Source of the DNA: Mycolicibacterium hodleri
GTDB lineage: Bacteria > Actinomycetota > Actinomycetes > Mycobacteriales > Mycobacteriaceae
Direction of reading: 5' to 3'
Assembly (NCBI RefSeq): GCF_006439015.1
Contig: NZ_RCZG01000017.1
Location: 29,456-93,455, forward strand
DNA length: 64,000 nt
This document shows positions 42,114 to 50,543 of this stretch, piece by piece. The notes below the pieces were generated by a model, which saw only the letters and a program-made list of their open reading frames with translations, was not told the origin of the DNA and did not search any database. Each line of letters opens with the position of its first letter. The stretch's first letter is position 1. The position numbers and the translations under genes are program-made.

Positions 42114-43588
42114 GACGGGACGTTCCAGGTGTGGACGGGTTCGTTGCTGTGCATCCGCTCGCAGTAGAGGTGCAACATCTCGGCCAAGGCCTGCGGTCGG
42201 GCCAGGCCGCGCTCCTGCAGGCCGCGGACCGTCTCAACCTGCCACACCGAACCATTGCGGCCGGTCTTGGCCCTGCCCTCGATGACGCCGAGGAAGCGGT
42301 CGCGGACGTCCGCAGACACGCCCCACCGTTCGAGGCCTTCGTGGGCAAGGGGAAGCAACTCGCGCAGCACCAGTTCGTCGGGCGTCACCTCGCCGAGTCC
42401 CGGCCAGTACAGTCGAGCGTCCATGCCGCTGCGCGACGCTGCGACGAAGTTCTTTTCTGCCGCAGCGAAACTCAACTGCGTCCAGACGGGCCGCTCATCG
42501 TCGGCCAGCGCTCGAAGCGCGCCGTAGTAGAAGGCTGAGTTGGCAAGCATGTCCAACACCGTGGGACCTGCGGGCAGCACCCGGTTCTCGACACGCAGGT
42601 GCGGTCGTCCGTCCACCACGTCGTAGACGGGTCGGTTCCAGCGATAGATGGTGCCGTTGTGCAACCGCAGTTCGGGCAGCGTCGGCGTGCGGCCCGCGGC
42701 CAACTCAGCCACCGGGTCCTCGTCGGACAACTCGGGTAGCAGTGACGGAAAGTATCTGACGTTCTCCTCGAACAGGTCGAAGATCGACGTTATCCACCGC
42801 TCGCCAAACCACACTCGCGGTCGAACACCCTGTGTCTTGAGCTCATCTGGTCGCGTGTCGGTGGCCTGCGCGAACAGCTCGATGCGGGTCTCGGCCCACA
42901 GTTCATGACCGAAGAAGTAGGGCGAGTTGGCACCGAGTGCGAGCTGCGGCCCGGCCAACACCTGAGCGGCGTTCCACGTTCGAGCGAAGTCGGCGGGCGA
43001 CACCTGAAGGTGTAATTGCATGCTGGTGCAGGCGGATTCGGGTGCGATCGAAGCTGACTGCAAGGTCAGCCGCTCGGGTCCGCTGATGTCGATCATGATG
43101 TCCTCACCGCGCGCGGTGAAGATGGAGTCGTTGAGCGCCTGATATCGCGTCGAGTCGCTCATCCAACCGGCCGACAGGTGCTCGGGCATCAGGGTGGGCA
43201 GGATCCCGATCATCACGATGTGCGCACCGTGAGTGTTGGCCTTGGTCTCTGCGGCGTTCAGACTCGCACGGACCTGCGACTCGAGCTCGATGCCGGAGCG
43301 GCCCGCCAGCGGATGCGGCGGCACGTTGAATTCGATGTTGTAGGCGCCTAATTCGGTCTGGAACGCGGGGTCGGCGATGGAGGCGAGGACCTCGCGGTTG
43401 GTCATGGCAGGCTGGTAGTCGGCATCGACCAGATTGCACTCGATCTCCATGCCCGTCAGTGGGCGGTCGAAGTCGAAGCTCGATTGCGTGAGCATCGTCT
43501 CGAACACGTCCAGGCTGAGCTGAACCTTCCGTCGATACTGGAGCCGTTGTTCCCGGCTGTATTCGGTCTGCGTGACGTCATCACCCAT
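42110..43588 (-). CDS. glutamate-cysteine ligase family protein (GCS2)
   Basis: GCS2-fold ATP-dependent ligase of 492 aa, larger than EgtA (426 aa) and clearly a different subgroup. Motifs: PLTGMEIECNLVDA, ELGAYNIEFNVPPHPL, STRYQALNDSIF and a metal/substrate block CTSMQLHLQVSP, LALGANSPYFFG, LRVENRVLPAGPTVLDM. Might make gamma-glutamyl-amino acids or amides. Mycobacteria use mycothiol rather than glutathione, so true glutathione synthesis is unlikely. ATG 43588 preferred; GTG 43597 adds three residues. Confidence 0.82.
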   Translation of the reverse strand: MGDDVTQTEYSREQRLQYRRKVQLSLDVFETMLTQSSFDFDRPLTGMEIECNLVDADYQPAMTNREVLASIADPAFQTELGAYNIEFNVPPHPLAGRSGIELESQVRASLNAAETKANTHGAHIVMIGILPTLMPEHLSAGWMSDSTRYQALNDSIFTARGEDIMIDISGPERLTLQSASIAPESACTSMQLHLQVSPADFARTWNAAQVLAGPQLALGANSPYFFGHELWAETRIELFAQATDTRPDELKTQGVRPRVWFGERWITSIFDLFEENVRYFPSLLPELSDEDPVAELAAGRTPTLPELRLHNGTIYRWNRPVYDVVDGRPHLRVENRVLPAGPTVLDMLANSAFYYGALRALADDERPVWTQLSFAAAEKNFVAASRSGMDARLYWPGLGEVTPDELVLRELLPLAHEGLERWGVSADVRDRFLGVIEGRAKTGRNGSVWQVETVRGLQERGLARPQALAEMLHLYCERMHSNEPVHTWNVPS

Positions 43589-43669
43589 TAGTGGCACCCA
43601 CGGTTCGAGCCTATCGGCGTCAGGTCGCCACGACCTGAAGTCTGACGAGACCGGTGCGAACGGACTGCC

Positions 43670-43804
43670 TCACTTCGCCGCTCGGCGACACCGTTCGGAG
43701 CAGTAGATCACCTGTTCCCACTGCCCGCGCTGCCGCCACTTCTTCCGGTTCGCGAAAGGCCGTCCGCAGACGACGCAGTCCTTCACCTGTTCGTTCTTTG
43801 GCAT
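43670..43804 (-). CDS. DUF2256 zinc-ribbon protein, 44 aa
   Basis: Very small gene from ATG 43804 to TGA 43670. It begins MPKNEQVKDCVVCGRPFANR and ends VIYCSERCRRAAK; two Cys pairs (CVVC and CSERC) spaced as in DUF2256 zinc ribbons, with a basic Trp-containing centre (KKWRQRGQWEQ). DUF2256 genes are habitually found next to photolyase or cryptochrome genes, as here: its start overlaps the end of the FAD-domain gene by 22 bases in the same direction. Function unknown. Confidence 0.85.
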   Translation of the reverse strand: MPKNEQVKDCVVCGRPFANRKKWRQRGQWEQVIYCSERCRRAAK

Positions 43805-44865
43805 TGCTTCCAATAGCTCGTGAAGGATCCGTACGACTTGTTCGGAACGTGGGGAAACAACCGCGGCATCTCATCAGCCGTACCGCGCCAGTGCGGAACC
43901 GAAGGATGGTCCATGAAGAACACGTCACCGCTCAGCCGGAGGTCGTCGAACTCGGCCACCACCAACCGTGCGCCCGGAATCTCGCGTGCGCAGCGCATGA
44001 TGTAGTCGGTGACGAGCGGACTGACTGGGAAACGGGCGAACCAACTGGGCTCGAGCAGGACGACGCGATTCGCATCGAGGTCAGCGCGCCAGGATGCGTT
44101 GAGCCAGAACGAGTGATGGAGCACCGTCGGTTTGGCCGGGTCGATCGCGAGCGCCTCACTCTGCGGCGGCGTCCACGTCAATTCGAGGTCGGCGCGCCCG
44201 GAGAGTTCCTCGGGGACGGGTAGTTCGGCGAGCACGTCGTAGTCGTGATCGATGATGCTGCCGTGCTGCCGGTAGTCCGAGTACCTGTTGATGTTCTCTT
44301 GGGCGGCAAGGTATTTCTGGTGACCGAAGGTGCCGGCCACCCACTGCCAGGACAGGGTGTTGCTGGCCGGGTCGCCGTCGAGCAGGTGGTAGTACAACCA
44401 CCTGCTGGGCTCCCACCAGTGGGTGCGGGCGGCGTTGCAGATCAACCCGGCCAACCACATCCGCTCGTGGTTGTGCAGGTAGCCGCAGGCGTAGAGGTCG
44501 CGGACGGCAATGTCGAGCGCCTCGACCCCGGTGCGTGCCTCGAGTACGGCACGCGGCATCCGGGTGGAGTCGACCGGGTGTTGTCGCAGCTTCACGTCGG
44601 CGAAGATCGCGTCACCGCGGAACAACCACTCGCGCTGCCAATACTCGCGCCAGGCCAGTTCGAAGACGAACTTATAGGCCTGGCCAGGGGTATGCCGTTG
44701 AAGTACCACGTCGCGGACCTCGGGGAGCGACACCAGACCGCGCGTGAGGAACGCGGAGATGCGGGTTCCGCCGTCGGTGTAGTTGCGCCGCCGGGCGTAC
44801 TTCTCGGCGTCGATCCGCGCGACGTGCTCGAGTATCGCGGAGCGGGACACCGGGACGTGCGGCAC
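43783..44865 (-). CDS. photolyase/cryptochrome FAD-binding-domain protein
   Basis: Contains only the C-terminal helical FAD domain of the photolyase family, 360 aa; the N-terminal alpha/beta antenna domain is absent. FAD-domain motifs: GGTRISAFLTRGLVS, ELAWREYWQREW, HNHERMWLAGLICN, LLDGDPASNTLSWQWVAGTFG and YLAAQENINRYS. Start GTG 44865 is only 17 bases from the upstream methyltransferase stop; longer readings run into that gene in the wrong frame. Its C-terminal 120 residues (VLHHSFWLNASW..., FPHVPNKSYGSFTSYWKQ) are not part of the usual photolyase fold. Repair or light-sensing role uncertain. Confidence 0.8.
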   Translation of the reverse strand: MPHVPVSRSAILEHVARIDAEKYARRRNYTDGGTRISAFLTRGLVSLPEVRDVVLQRHTPGQAYKFVFELAWREYWQREWLFRGDAIFADVKLRQHPVDSTRMPRAVLEARTGVEALDIAVRDLYACGYLHNHERMWLAGLICNAARTHWWEPSRWLYYHLLDGDPASNTLSWQWVAGTFGHQKYLAAQENINRYSDYRQHGSIIDHDYDVLAELPVPEELSGRADLELTWTPPQSEALAIDPAKPTVLHHSFWLNASWRADLDANRVVLLEPSWFARFPVSPLVTDYIMRCAREIPGARLVVAEFDDLRLSGDVFFMDHPSVPHWRGTADEMPRLFPHVPNKSYGSFTSYWKQCQRTNR

Positions 44866-44881
44866 GACTCGAGCGTAGCCG

Positions 44882-45652
44882 TCAACTCCGCGAGGCCACC
44901 GCCACCTGAGCGCTGACGAGGCCACCGCGAAGCTTGAGTTCGATGGCGGGGTCGGCGTGTGCGGCGAGAGCACGCAGCGCCGACGGGCTGTAGGCCCGGA
45001 GCGAACTGATGACCCCGTCGTGCACGAACGGAACGAACGGCGCGAACGGCGCCATCGTCGCCACTCGCAGGAGATGAAGCGGCGCGGGTGGGCGCGGCAG
45101 GTCGATGAGCAACAAGCAGCGGGCGACCCGGGTGCCCTCGGCGATGGCGCGCGATGCCAGTGAGGGCGGCAGATGGTGAAACGACAGCGCGAACACCGCG
45201 AGGTCGAAGGCGCCGTCAGCGGCGTCGATGGCCGTGGCGTCCATGGCACGGACGGTGGCGCGGTCGTCGGCGTCGAGGGGTCCTGCGGCGATCGCCGCTA
45301 TCGAGTCCGGCTCGACGTCGGTCACGGTGACGTGCGCCGTGGGGTGCATCTCAAGCACCTTCGCCGACAGGCCGCCGTGCCCCGACCCCAGCTCGAGGAT
45401 GCGGGGGTCGGGAACCTCGGCCACCTCGTCGAGAACCATGTGAGCGAACTTCTCGTGGTTGCCGAACCAGTCGCCAATGAGCTCGAGCGCCCGGATCACG
45501 CTGCGCTTGCGTGAGTCGACGCCTGGATCATCGGAGTCGCGGTCGAGGTACTCGAGCCGGTCGGTCTCCAAAAAGCGATCCAGGCAGGACGCGGTCGGGC
45601 CGCCACGCGGCATGTCTGAGAGGTCGACGTTCGACTGGCCCATGCACTTCAT
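44882..45652 (-). CDS. class I SAM-dependent methyltransferase, 256 aa
   Basis: SAM motif ILELGSGHGGLSAKVLEMHP, acidic loop VTDVEPDSIAAI and motif FDLAVFALSFHHLPP identify a ubiE-like methyltransferase. N-terminal segment (DRFLETDRLEYLDRDSDDPGVDSRKRS) is characteristic of a conserved mycobacterial group. A hydrophobic stretch (LLRVATMAPFAPFVPFV) suggests a lipid or hydrophobic substrate. Transcribed with the FAD-domain and DUF2256 genes. Confidence 0.78.
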   Translation of the reverse strand: MKCMGQSNVDLSDMPRGGPTASCLDRFLETDRLEYLDRDSDDPGVDSRKRSVIRALELIGDWFGNHEKFAHMVLDEVAEVPDPRILELGSGHGGLSAKVLEMHPTAHVTVTDVEPDSIAAIAAGPLDADDRATVRAMDATAIDAADGAFDLAVFALSFHHLPPSLASRAIAEGTRVARCLLLIDLPRPPAPLHLLRVATMAPFAPFVPFVHDGVISSLRAYSPSALRALAAHADPAIELKLRGGLVSAQVAVASRS

Positions 45653-45668
45653 GATGGGCGGCGGCGAG

Positions 45669-46052
45669 TCAGAACTGCCCGGGGAACGGGACGACCGGCA
45701 GGTGCCCGCCCGGGACCTGCAACATCTCCGGCATCACCGGGCGCTCAGTGGGCACCCTCGCGCCGTCGCGGTAGACGAGCGTGCCGGCATAGGTGCCGTT
45801 GTCGTAGTTGTCGTAATAGAAATGACCCTCGACGATGTACTGGCACTGATCGTGCGTAGTCCCGTCCGGCGAAGCGGGCCCGGTGACGAACACGCCGCCG
45901 AAGTCGGGCGCCTCACACGCCGTCTGCGGGTCGGGCGCGGGCGCGACGGGATCGGCGCGGGCAATCCCGCACAAAAGTAGCGGGCCAACGGCGCACACGG
46001 CGGCCAGCGTTGCGACCCTACGGCCGCGCGCAATCGCAAAGGCGTTGATCAA
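45669..46052 (-). CDS. small secreted protein, 127 aa
   Basis: Signal peptide about 1-32 (RRVATLAAVCAVGPLLLCGIARA, cut after ARA). The mature 95 residues have two Cys (ACEAPDFGG and DQCQYIVEG) and an aromatic-rich YYDNYDNGTYAGTLVY pattern seen in conserved mycobacterial exported proteins. Start is uncertain: TTG 46052 has GGAAGG at good spacing, GTG 46058 is too close. Lies 16 bases upstream of the methyltransferase ATG, possibly with it in one operon. Confidence 0.6.
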   Translation of the reverse strand: MINAFAIARGRRVATLAAVCAVGPLLLCGIARADPVAPAPDPQTACEAPDFGGVFVTGPASPDGTTHDQCQYIVEGHFYYDNYDNGTYAGTLVYRDGARVPTERPVMPEMLQVPGGHLPVVPFPGQF

Positions 46053-46168
46053 CGGCACCTTCCGGTCTCGGTGATGACCCGACCACGTCACTGTAGCGGT
46101 GAGTCGGTACGACGTCGTCGGGTTCGGGCGATCGCTGGCGTCTGCCACGACGCCGTCGTAGCCCGGGG

Positions 46169-47026
46169 TTAGGGGTTGAAGTCGGCGGGTAGCTCGATGT
46201 CGGCGACGGCCAGGTTTTCCTCCAGGTGGGCGACCGAAGATGTGCCGGGGATCAACAGCACGTTGGGGGCGACCGAGAGCGTCCATGCGAGCGCGATCTG
46301 GGCGGGTGTCTTGCCCAGCTCGGCCGCGGCCCGCGTCACCGCGGGGTTGCCCAGCACCGGGTTCTCGGCGTTGAAGGCCGAGCCAAGTGGGAAGAAGGGG
46401 ACGAACGAGATGTCCCGCTCGGTGCACAGGTCGAGGACGGATTGCGATGCCCGGTCCACCAGGTTGTAGGCGTTCTGCACCGTCACGATCTCGGTCCGGT
46501 CCAGCGCGATCTGCAAGTGCTCGACGGTAATGCTGCTGAGCCCAATGCCGCCGATGAGGCCATCGTCGCGGGCGGCGATCATCGCGGTGAGTTGCCGGTC
46601 GAACAGTTCACGGTCGACCTCTGCTGCCGCGCTGGGATCGGCGGAGTTGTGAATGCGCAGATTGACCGCGGCCAACTGGTCCACGCCCAGCTCGCTCAGG
46701 TTGATCTCTATGTCGGCGCGAAGGTCGTCGGGCTGCGCCGCTGGAATCCAGTTGCCCTTCGCGTCGCGGCGGGCGCCGACCTTGCTCACCAGCGCCAAGT
46801 CGGCGGGGTAGGGGTGCAACGCCTCGCGAATGAGTTCGTTCGCGACGTCGGGACCGTAGAATTGTGCGGTGTCGATGTGGTTGACGCCGAGTTCGACGGC
46901 CCGCCTGAGTACGGCGATGGCCTGGTCGTGATCGCGCGGCGGACCGAAGACTCCGGGTCCTGGGAGCTGCATGGCCCCGAAGCCGACGCGATTGACCGTG
47001 AACGTGCCGAGCTGGAAGGTCGTCAT
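46169..47026 (-). CDS. aldo/keto reductase family oxidoreductase
   Basis: TIM-barrel NADPH-dependent reductase of 285 aa. Signature blocks: NRVGFGAMQLPGPGVFG, GVNHIDTAQFYGP containing catalytic Tyr and Asp, LALVSKVGARR with catalytic Lys, and NVLLIPGTSSVAHLEEN for NADP phosphate binding. Usual substrates are aldehydes; the real one is unknown. ATG 47026 is preferred; in-frame sequence further upstream lies in the gap before padR and does not look coding. Confidence 0.87.
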   Translation of the reverse strand: MTTFQLGTFTVNRVGFGAMQLPGPGVFGPPRDHDQAIAVLRRAVELGVNHIDTAQFYGPDVANELIREALHPYPADLALVSKVGARRDAKGNWIPAAQPDDLRADIEINLSELGVDQLAAVNLRIHNSADPSAAAEVDRELFDRQLTAMIAARDDGLIGGIGLSSITVEHLQIALDRTEIVTVQNAYNLVDRASQSVLDLCTERDISFVPFFPLGSAFNAENPVLGNPAVTRAAAELGKTPAQIALAWTLSVAPNVLLIPGTSSVAHLEENLAVADIELPADFNP

Positions 47027-47102
47027 GCCTTCATGCAACCGCGGAAGTGGCGCATCAATCCGAATGCGCCACTCCCGGTGGTGAAAATTTTCAGATCGCT
47101 GA

Positions 47103-47822
47103 TTACTCGGACTCACCGAGGATGCCGTAGATCTCCTTGCGGGCATTGTTGACGATGTCGACGATGCGTTTCTGCTGGTCGGCTGAGGCCGCGAAGGCAG
47201 ACTGCTTGATGGCGCCCATCAGCTGGCCGGCGGCGCTGCGGATGTCGAGCGCGCCCGGCGCCTCTTGCTTCCAGCCCTCGGTGATCTCGTCCCAAGGCGC
47301 GGTGTCGATCTTCTCGGCGGCGGCACGACCGGCGTCGGTGAGCTCGAAGAGCTTCTTGCTGCCGTCACTCTCCGTGCCCACGATCAAGTCTTCGTCGACG
47401 AGAAGTTGCAGGGTCGGGTACACCGAGCCGGGGCTGGGCTTCCACAGGTCCTGGGTGCGCTCGGCGATCTCCTGGATCATTTCGTAGCCGTGCATGGGTC
47501 GCTCGACGAGCAACTTGAGGATCGCGGCGCGCACGTCACCGCGCTTGCCGCGACCGCCGCCCCGCCGGCCGCCGCCACGCGGGCCGCCGCCGGGACCGAA
47601 ACCGAAGCCGGGTCCGCCAAAGCCGGGTCCGCCAAAGCCGCGTCCGGGACCGAAGCCTCCGAAGCCGGCGTCGCCACGGTGCTCACGGATGTGGTCGCGG
47701 AACTCGCGACGGGCATGGCGGCGCTGTTCGTGGAGCGCACGCCGGTCGACGGGGCTGAAGCCGAAACCGCCGGGGGATGCTGGCCCGAATGGGCTCTCAT
47801 TGGGTGAAAAGGGGGTGTTCAT
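47103..47822 (-). CDS. PadR-family transcriptional regulator with Gly-rich N-terminus
   Basis: Winged-helix PadR domain about 95-170 (VRAAILKLLVERPMHGYEMIQEIAERTQDLWKPSPGSVYPTLQLL) and a C-terminal helical dimer domain. The first 90 residues are unusual: Phe/Gly/Pro/Arg-rich low complexity (GFGGFGPGRGFGGPG). A 29-bp palindrome lies about 40 bases upstream of the ATG, so the gene is probably self-repressed. The gene regulated besides itself is not evident. Confidence 0.85.
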   Translation of the reverse strand: MNTPFSPNESPFGPASPGGFGFSPVDRRALHEQRRHARREFRDHIREHRGDAGFGGFGPGRGFGGPGFGGPGFGFGPGGGPRGGGRRGGGRGKRGDVRAAILKLLVERPMHGYEMIQEIAERTQDLWKPSPGSVYPTLQLLVDEDLIVGTESDGSKKLFELTDAGRAAAEKIDTAPWDEITEGWKQEAPGALDIRSAAGQLMGAIKQSAFAASADQQKRIVDIVNNARKEIYGILGESE

Positions 47823-47858
47823 GTGTGGTGTCTCCTTGGCCGGGAAACGCCGAATGCG

Positions 47859-47887
47859 TTTCCGATACGTTGACGATATATCGGAAA
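47859..47887. promoter_or_regulatory. palindromic operator upstream of padR
   Basis: TTTCCGATA (47859-47867) and TATCGGAAA (47879-47887) form a perfect 9-bp inverted repeat with an 11-base spacer. Size and AT-rich centre fit a PadR dimer operator overlapping the promoter. Confidence 0.6.
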
Positions 47888-47923
47888 CTATCGTGATGCA
47901 ACCATTCCCCTAGCCCGCTACGT

Positions 47924-47983
47924 GCGAGCAGACGCGAAAGTGCCTCGGCGCTCGGCGTGTCGGGCACTTTTGCGTCTGCTCGC
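47924..47983. terminator. 21-bp hairpin between padR promoter and NCS1 gene end
   Basis: Arms 47924-47944 and 47963-47983 pair over 21 bp with one G-U, loop of 18 bases. It lies downstream of the NCS1 permease (minus strand) and protects the padR promoter from read-through. Confidence 0.7.
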
Positions 47984-48014
47984 GCAGAGTTGTCTCGCGC
48001 AGAGGTGTACGGAG

Positions 48015-49586
48015 CTAGGCCGGATCGTGCTCCGCGTCGACGAGCGTGGCTCCCTCGGCGAGACGCAGAGCGGACATCCGCCACGGTCCCCGGGTGGCCA
48101 GCAGGTAGTAGATGGCGAACGCCACCCCGCAGCCGATGAACCAGCTGTACTGCGATGCGCCTGCCATGCCGAAGACGATGCCGCCGAGCAGCACGGGAGC
48201 CATGGCGAGGACCGCACCGATGATCGTCGCCACCACGGCGACCGGGTTGTAGCCACCCTTGTACCAGTAGTTCGCGGTCTTCGACATGGTGAACAGATCG
48301 TCGACGACTATCTTCTGCTTGCGGACCAGGTAGAAGTCCGCAAGGAGTACGCCGAACAGCGGCCCGATGAACGCACCCAGGGTCTCCAGCGTGTAGTGGA
48401 TGACCTCCGGGTTGCTGTATAGGTTCCACGGGGTGAGCAGCACCGAGCCGACGGCGGCGATCATGCCGCCCATCCGCCAGCTGATCTTCTGAGGGCTGAC
48501 GTTTGAGAAGTCGAACGCGGGCGAGATGAAGTTGGCGACGATGTTGATACCGATGGTCGCGATGCTGAACGTCAAGGCGCCCAACACGATCGCGGTCACG
48601 CTGTCGATCCGGGCAACGGTCTGCACCGGGTCGGTGAGCAGTTCGCCGAACACCGGTACCGTGGCCGCCGCGGTGATGACGACCAGCAGCGAGAACACCA
48701 GGAAGTTCACGGGCAGACCCAGGAAGTTGCCCTTCTTCACCGCCTCGAAGCTCTTGCCGTAGCGGGCGAAGTCGCCGAAGTTGAGCATCGGGCCGGAGAA
48801 GTACGACACCACCAGGGCGATCGCGCCCAGCATGATGACCAGCGAGTTGCCCTTCTTCTCGCCGCCAAGGTTCAGGCTGACGTGCCAGCCGGACTTCCAC
48901 AGCAGGTAACCACACAGGATGAACATCACGACGTAGACGGCGGGTCCGCAGAAGTCGATGAACTTGCGGATGGATTCCATGCCGCGCCAGAACACCGCGG
49001 CCTGAAGGATCCACAGCAGGGTGAAGCTGCCCCAGCCGAGCAGGGACAGCCCCGTGAAGCCGTACTGCTCGACGTCGGCATAGGGCGCCAGACCTGGGAA
49101 CAGCTTCAGCAGCACGATGTCCAGCGCCGCCGAGGCCAGGTAGGTCTGGATGCCGTACCACGCCACGGCGATCAAGCCACGGATGATCGCGGGGATGTTG
49201 GCGCCGAGCACCCCGAATGGGCTGCGGCACACCACCGGATAGGGGACGCCCGCCTGCTGGCTGGGCTTTGCGACCAGGTTGCACAGGTAGTAGACGATGA
49301 CGATGCCCACCAGCAGCGCGATCAGCACCTGCCAGCTGGCGAGACCCAGTGCGAAGAGGCTGCCTGCCGTGACGTAGCCGCCGACGCTGTGTACGTCGGA
49401 CATCCAGAAGGCGAAGATGTTGTACGTCGACCACGACTGATTGGCCAGGGGCGCGAGATCCTCGTTCGTCAGCTGCGGGTCGTAGTGATCCTTGATCAAC
49501 CCACCGCCGACGGGGTGGCCCGCGGCTTCGACCATGTCGCCCGCGGCAATCACGGCGCTGGGCGGTGGCTCTTTCACGTCTGTCAT
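48015..49586 (-). CDS. NCS1-family nucleobase/hydantoin/allantoin permease
   Basis: Polytopic symporter of 523 aa with about 12 helices. NCS1 features: LTNEDLAPLANQSWSTYNIFAFWMSDVHSVGGYV at the N-terminus, GVPYPVVCRSPFGVLGANIPAIIRG, SYFSGPMLNFGDFARYGKS and the C-terminal GPLFGVLLADFYLVRKQ. Substrate could be cytosine, uracil, allantoin or hydantoin. ATG 49586 has GGAG seven bases upstream. A GntR regulator lies directly upstream on the same strand and likely controls it. No catabolic enzyme gene is adjacent to fix the substrate. Confidence 0.88.
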   Translation of the reverse strand: MTDVKEPPPSAVIAAGDMVEAAGHPVGGGLIKDHYDPQLTNEDLAPLANQSWSTYNIFAFWMSDVHSVGGYVTAGSLFALGLASWQVLIALLVGIVIVYYLCNLVAKPSQQAGVPYPVVCRSPFGVLGANIPAIIRGLIAVAWYGIQTYLASAALDIVLLKLFPGLAPYADVEQYGFTGLSLLGWGSFTLLWILQAAVFWRGMESIRKFIDFCGPAVYVVMFILCGYLLWKSGWHVSLNLGGEKKGNSLVIMLGAIALVVSYFSGPMLNFGDFARYGKSFEAVKKGNFLGLPVNFLVFSLLVVITAAATVPVFGELLTDPVQTVARIDSVTAIVLGALTFSIATIGINIVANFISPAFDFSNVSPQKISWRMGGMIAAVGSVLLTPWNLYSNPEVIHYTLETLGAFIGPLFGVLLADFYLVRKQKIVVDDLFTMSKTANYWYKGGYNPVAVVATIIGAVLAMAPVLLGGIVFGMAGASQYSWFIGCGVAFAIYYLLATRGPWRMSALRLAEGATLVDAEHDPA

Positions 49587-49711
49587 TGCTAGCTCCTGAT
49601 CTGCCTGCACATGATGCAAAGCGTTTGGGAAAAGCTAGCGGTGAGTTGTTGCAGGGCCGTTGCGGCGAAAATATATCTTTGTCGCGTCACGCCCTCGTCA
49701 CGAGCGGGGCC
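49587..49711 (-). promoter_or_regulatory. promoter region of the NCS1 permease
   Basis: A 125-base gap between the GntR stop and the permease start holds a strikingly AT-rich block (GATATATTTTCG on the minus strand, near 49668-49680) in very GC-rich DNA, a good -10 or operator candidate. GCTAGC occurs twice near the ribosome-binding site. Confidence 0.35.
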
Positions 49712-50416
49712 TCAGTCGGCTACCAGCCCCGTGTCCGCGGGGAGGCTGGCAACGACCTCGTTCAACCTGCGGTGATGCGCAGCACTGGACGCGAGCAGTC
49801 GGTCGACGTCGCGGTCGAGGAACGCACTGAGCATCTCGCCATGATCTTCATGCAGCCGCGCGCGCTGAGCGTGCTCGACGTGCACCATTACTTGAACCGG
49901 TTCGGTGATGTTCCAGGCGGCTTCCAGCATGTGGATCAGCCGGAGCATGCCCGATGGCCGCGTCAAGCCCATGTGGAAGATGCGGCTCTGCCGGTGGTAG
50001 GTGCGGGGGTCGTCTTCCGTGACGGCGTCTTCGAGCAGTCGATTGGCCTCCGCGACGTGGGCGCGATCGGCGGCGGTAGCGCGGACGACCGCTGCGGAAA
50101 GGGCCGCGGATTCGAGAGTCTCACGCACGATGTACATCTCGGCGAGTTCGCTGGCGGTCAGCTGCGCGACGGCGTAGCCGATGTTGGTCTGGTGCGCGAC
50201 CAGTCCCTCACCAGTCAATGTCTTGAGACTCTCGCGGATGGGGATGGGGCTGACACCGAAGAGGTCGGCGACCTCGCTGACCGGGATTGGAGATCCGGGT
50301 GGTACCGCGCCATCGAGGATGACGCGCCGCAGTTCGTCAACGATGCTCTGTTGGGACGTCCCGCCACGGTTGACCGCAAGCTTGGACCCCCATACAGAGT
50401 GGCGGCGCGACGGCAT
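49712..50416 (-). CDS. GntR-family regulator (FadR/FCD type)
   Basis: Winged-helix domain about 20-85 (IVDELRRVILDGAVPPGSPIPVSEVADLFGVSPIPIRESLKTLTGEGLV) and C-terminal FCD ligand domain with metal-binding pattern (YHRQSRIFHMGLTRPSG, HEDHGEMLSAFLDRDVDRL). Length is 234 aa. These proteins respond to organic acids or nitrogen compounds. It precedes the NCS1 permease, its likely target. ATG 50416 with AGGA upstream; divergent from the antiporter gene. Confidence 0.87.
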   Translation of the reverse strand: MPSRRHSVWGSKLAVNRGGTSQQSIVDELRRVILDGAVPPGSPIPVSEVADLFGVSPIPIRESLKTLTGEGLVAHQTNIGYAVAQLTASELAEMYIVRETLESAALSAAVVRATAADRAHVAEANRLLEDAVTEDDPRTYHRQSRIFHMGLTRPSGMLRLIHMLEAAWNITEPVQVMVHVEHAQRARLHEDHGEMLSAFLDRDVDRLLASSAAHHRRLNEVVASLPADTGLVAD

Positions 50417-50543
50417 CGGTTCATCTTCCTACGTTTTGGAAGCGGAGACGACGTGAAGAAATGCCCGTCTGCAATCAATCCAAAGGACGTCCGTCGGCGA
50501 ATCACCCTGCGAGACCTCGCACCCTCGACCCGTAGGAGCTGAC

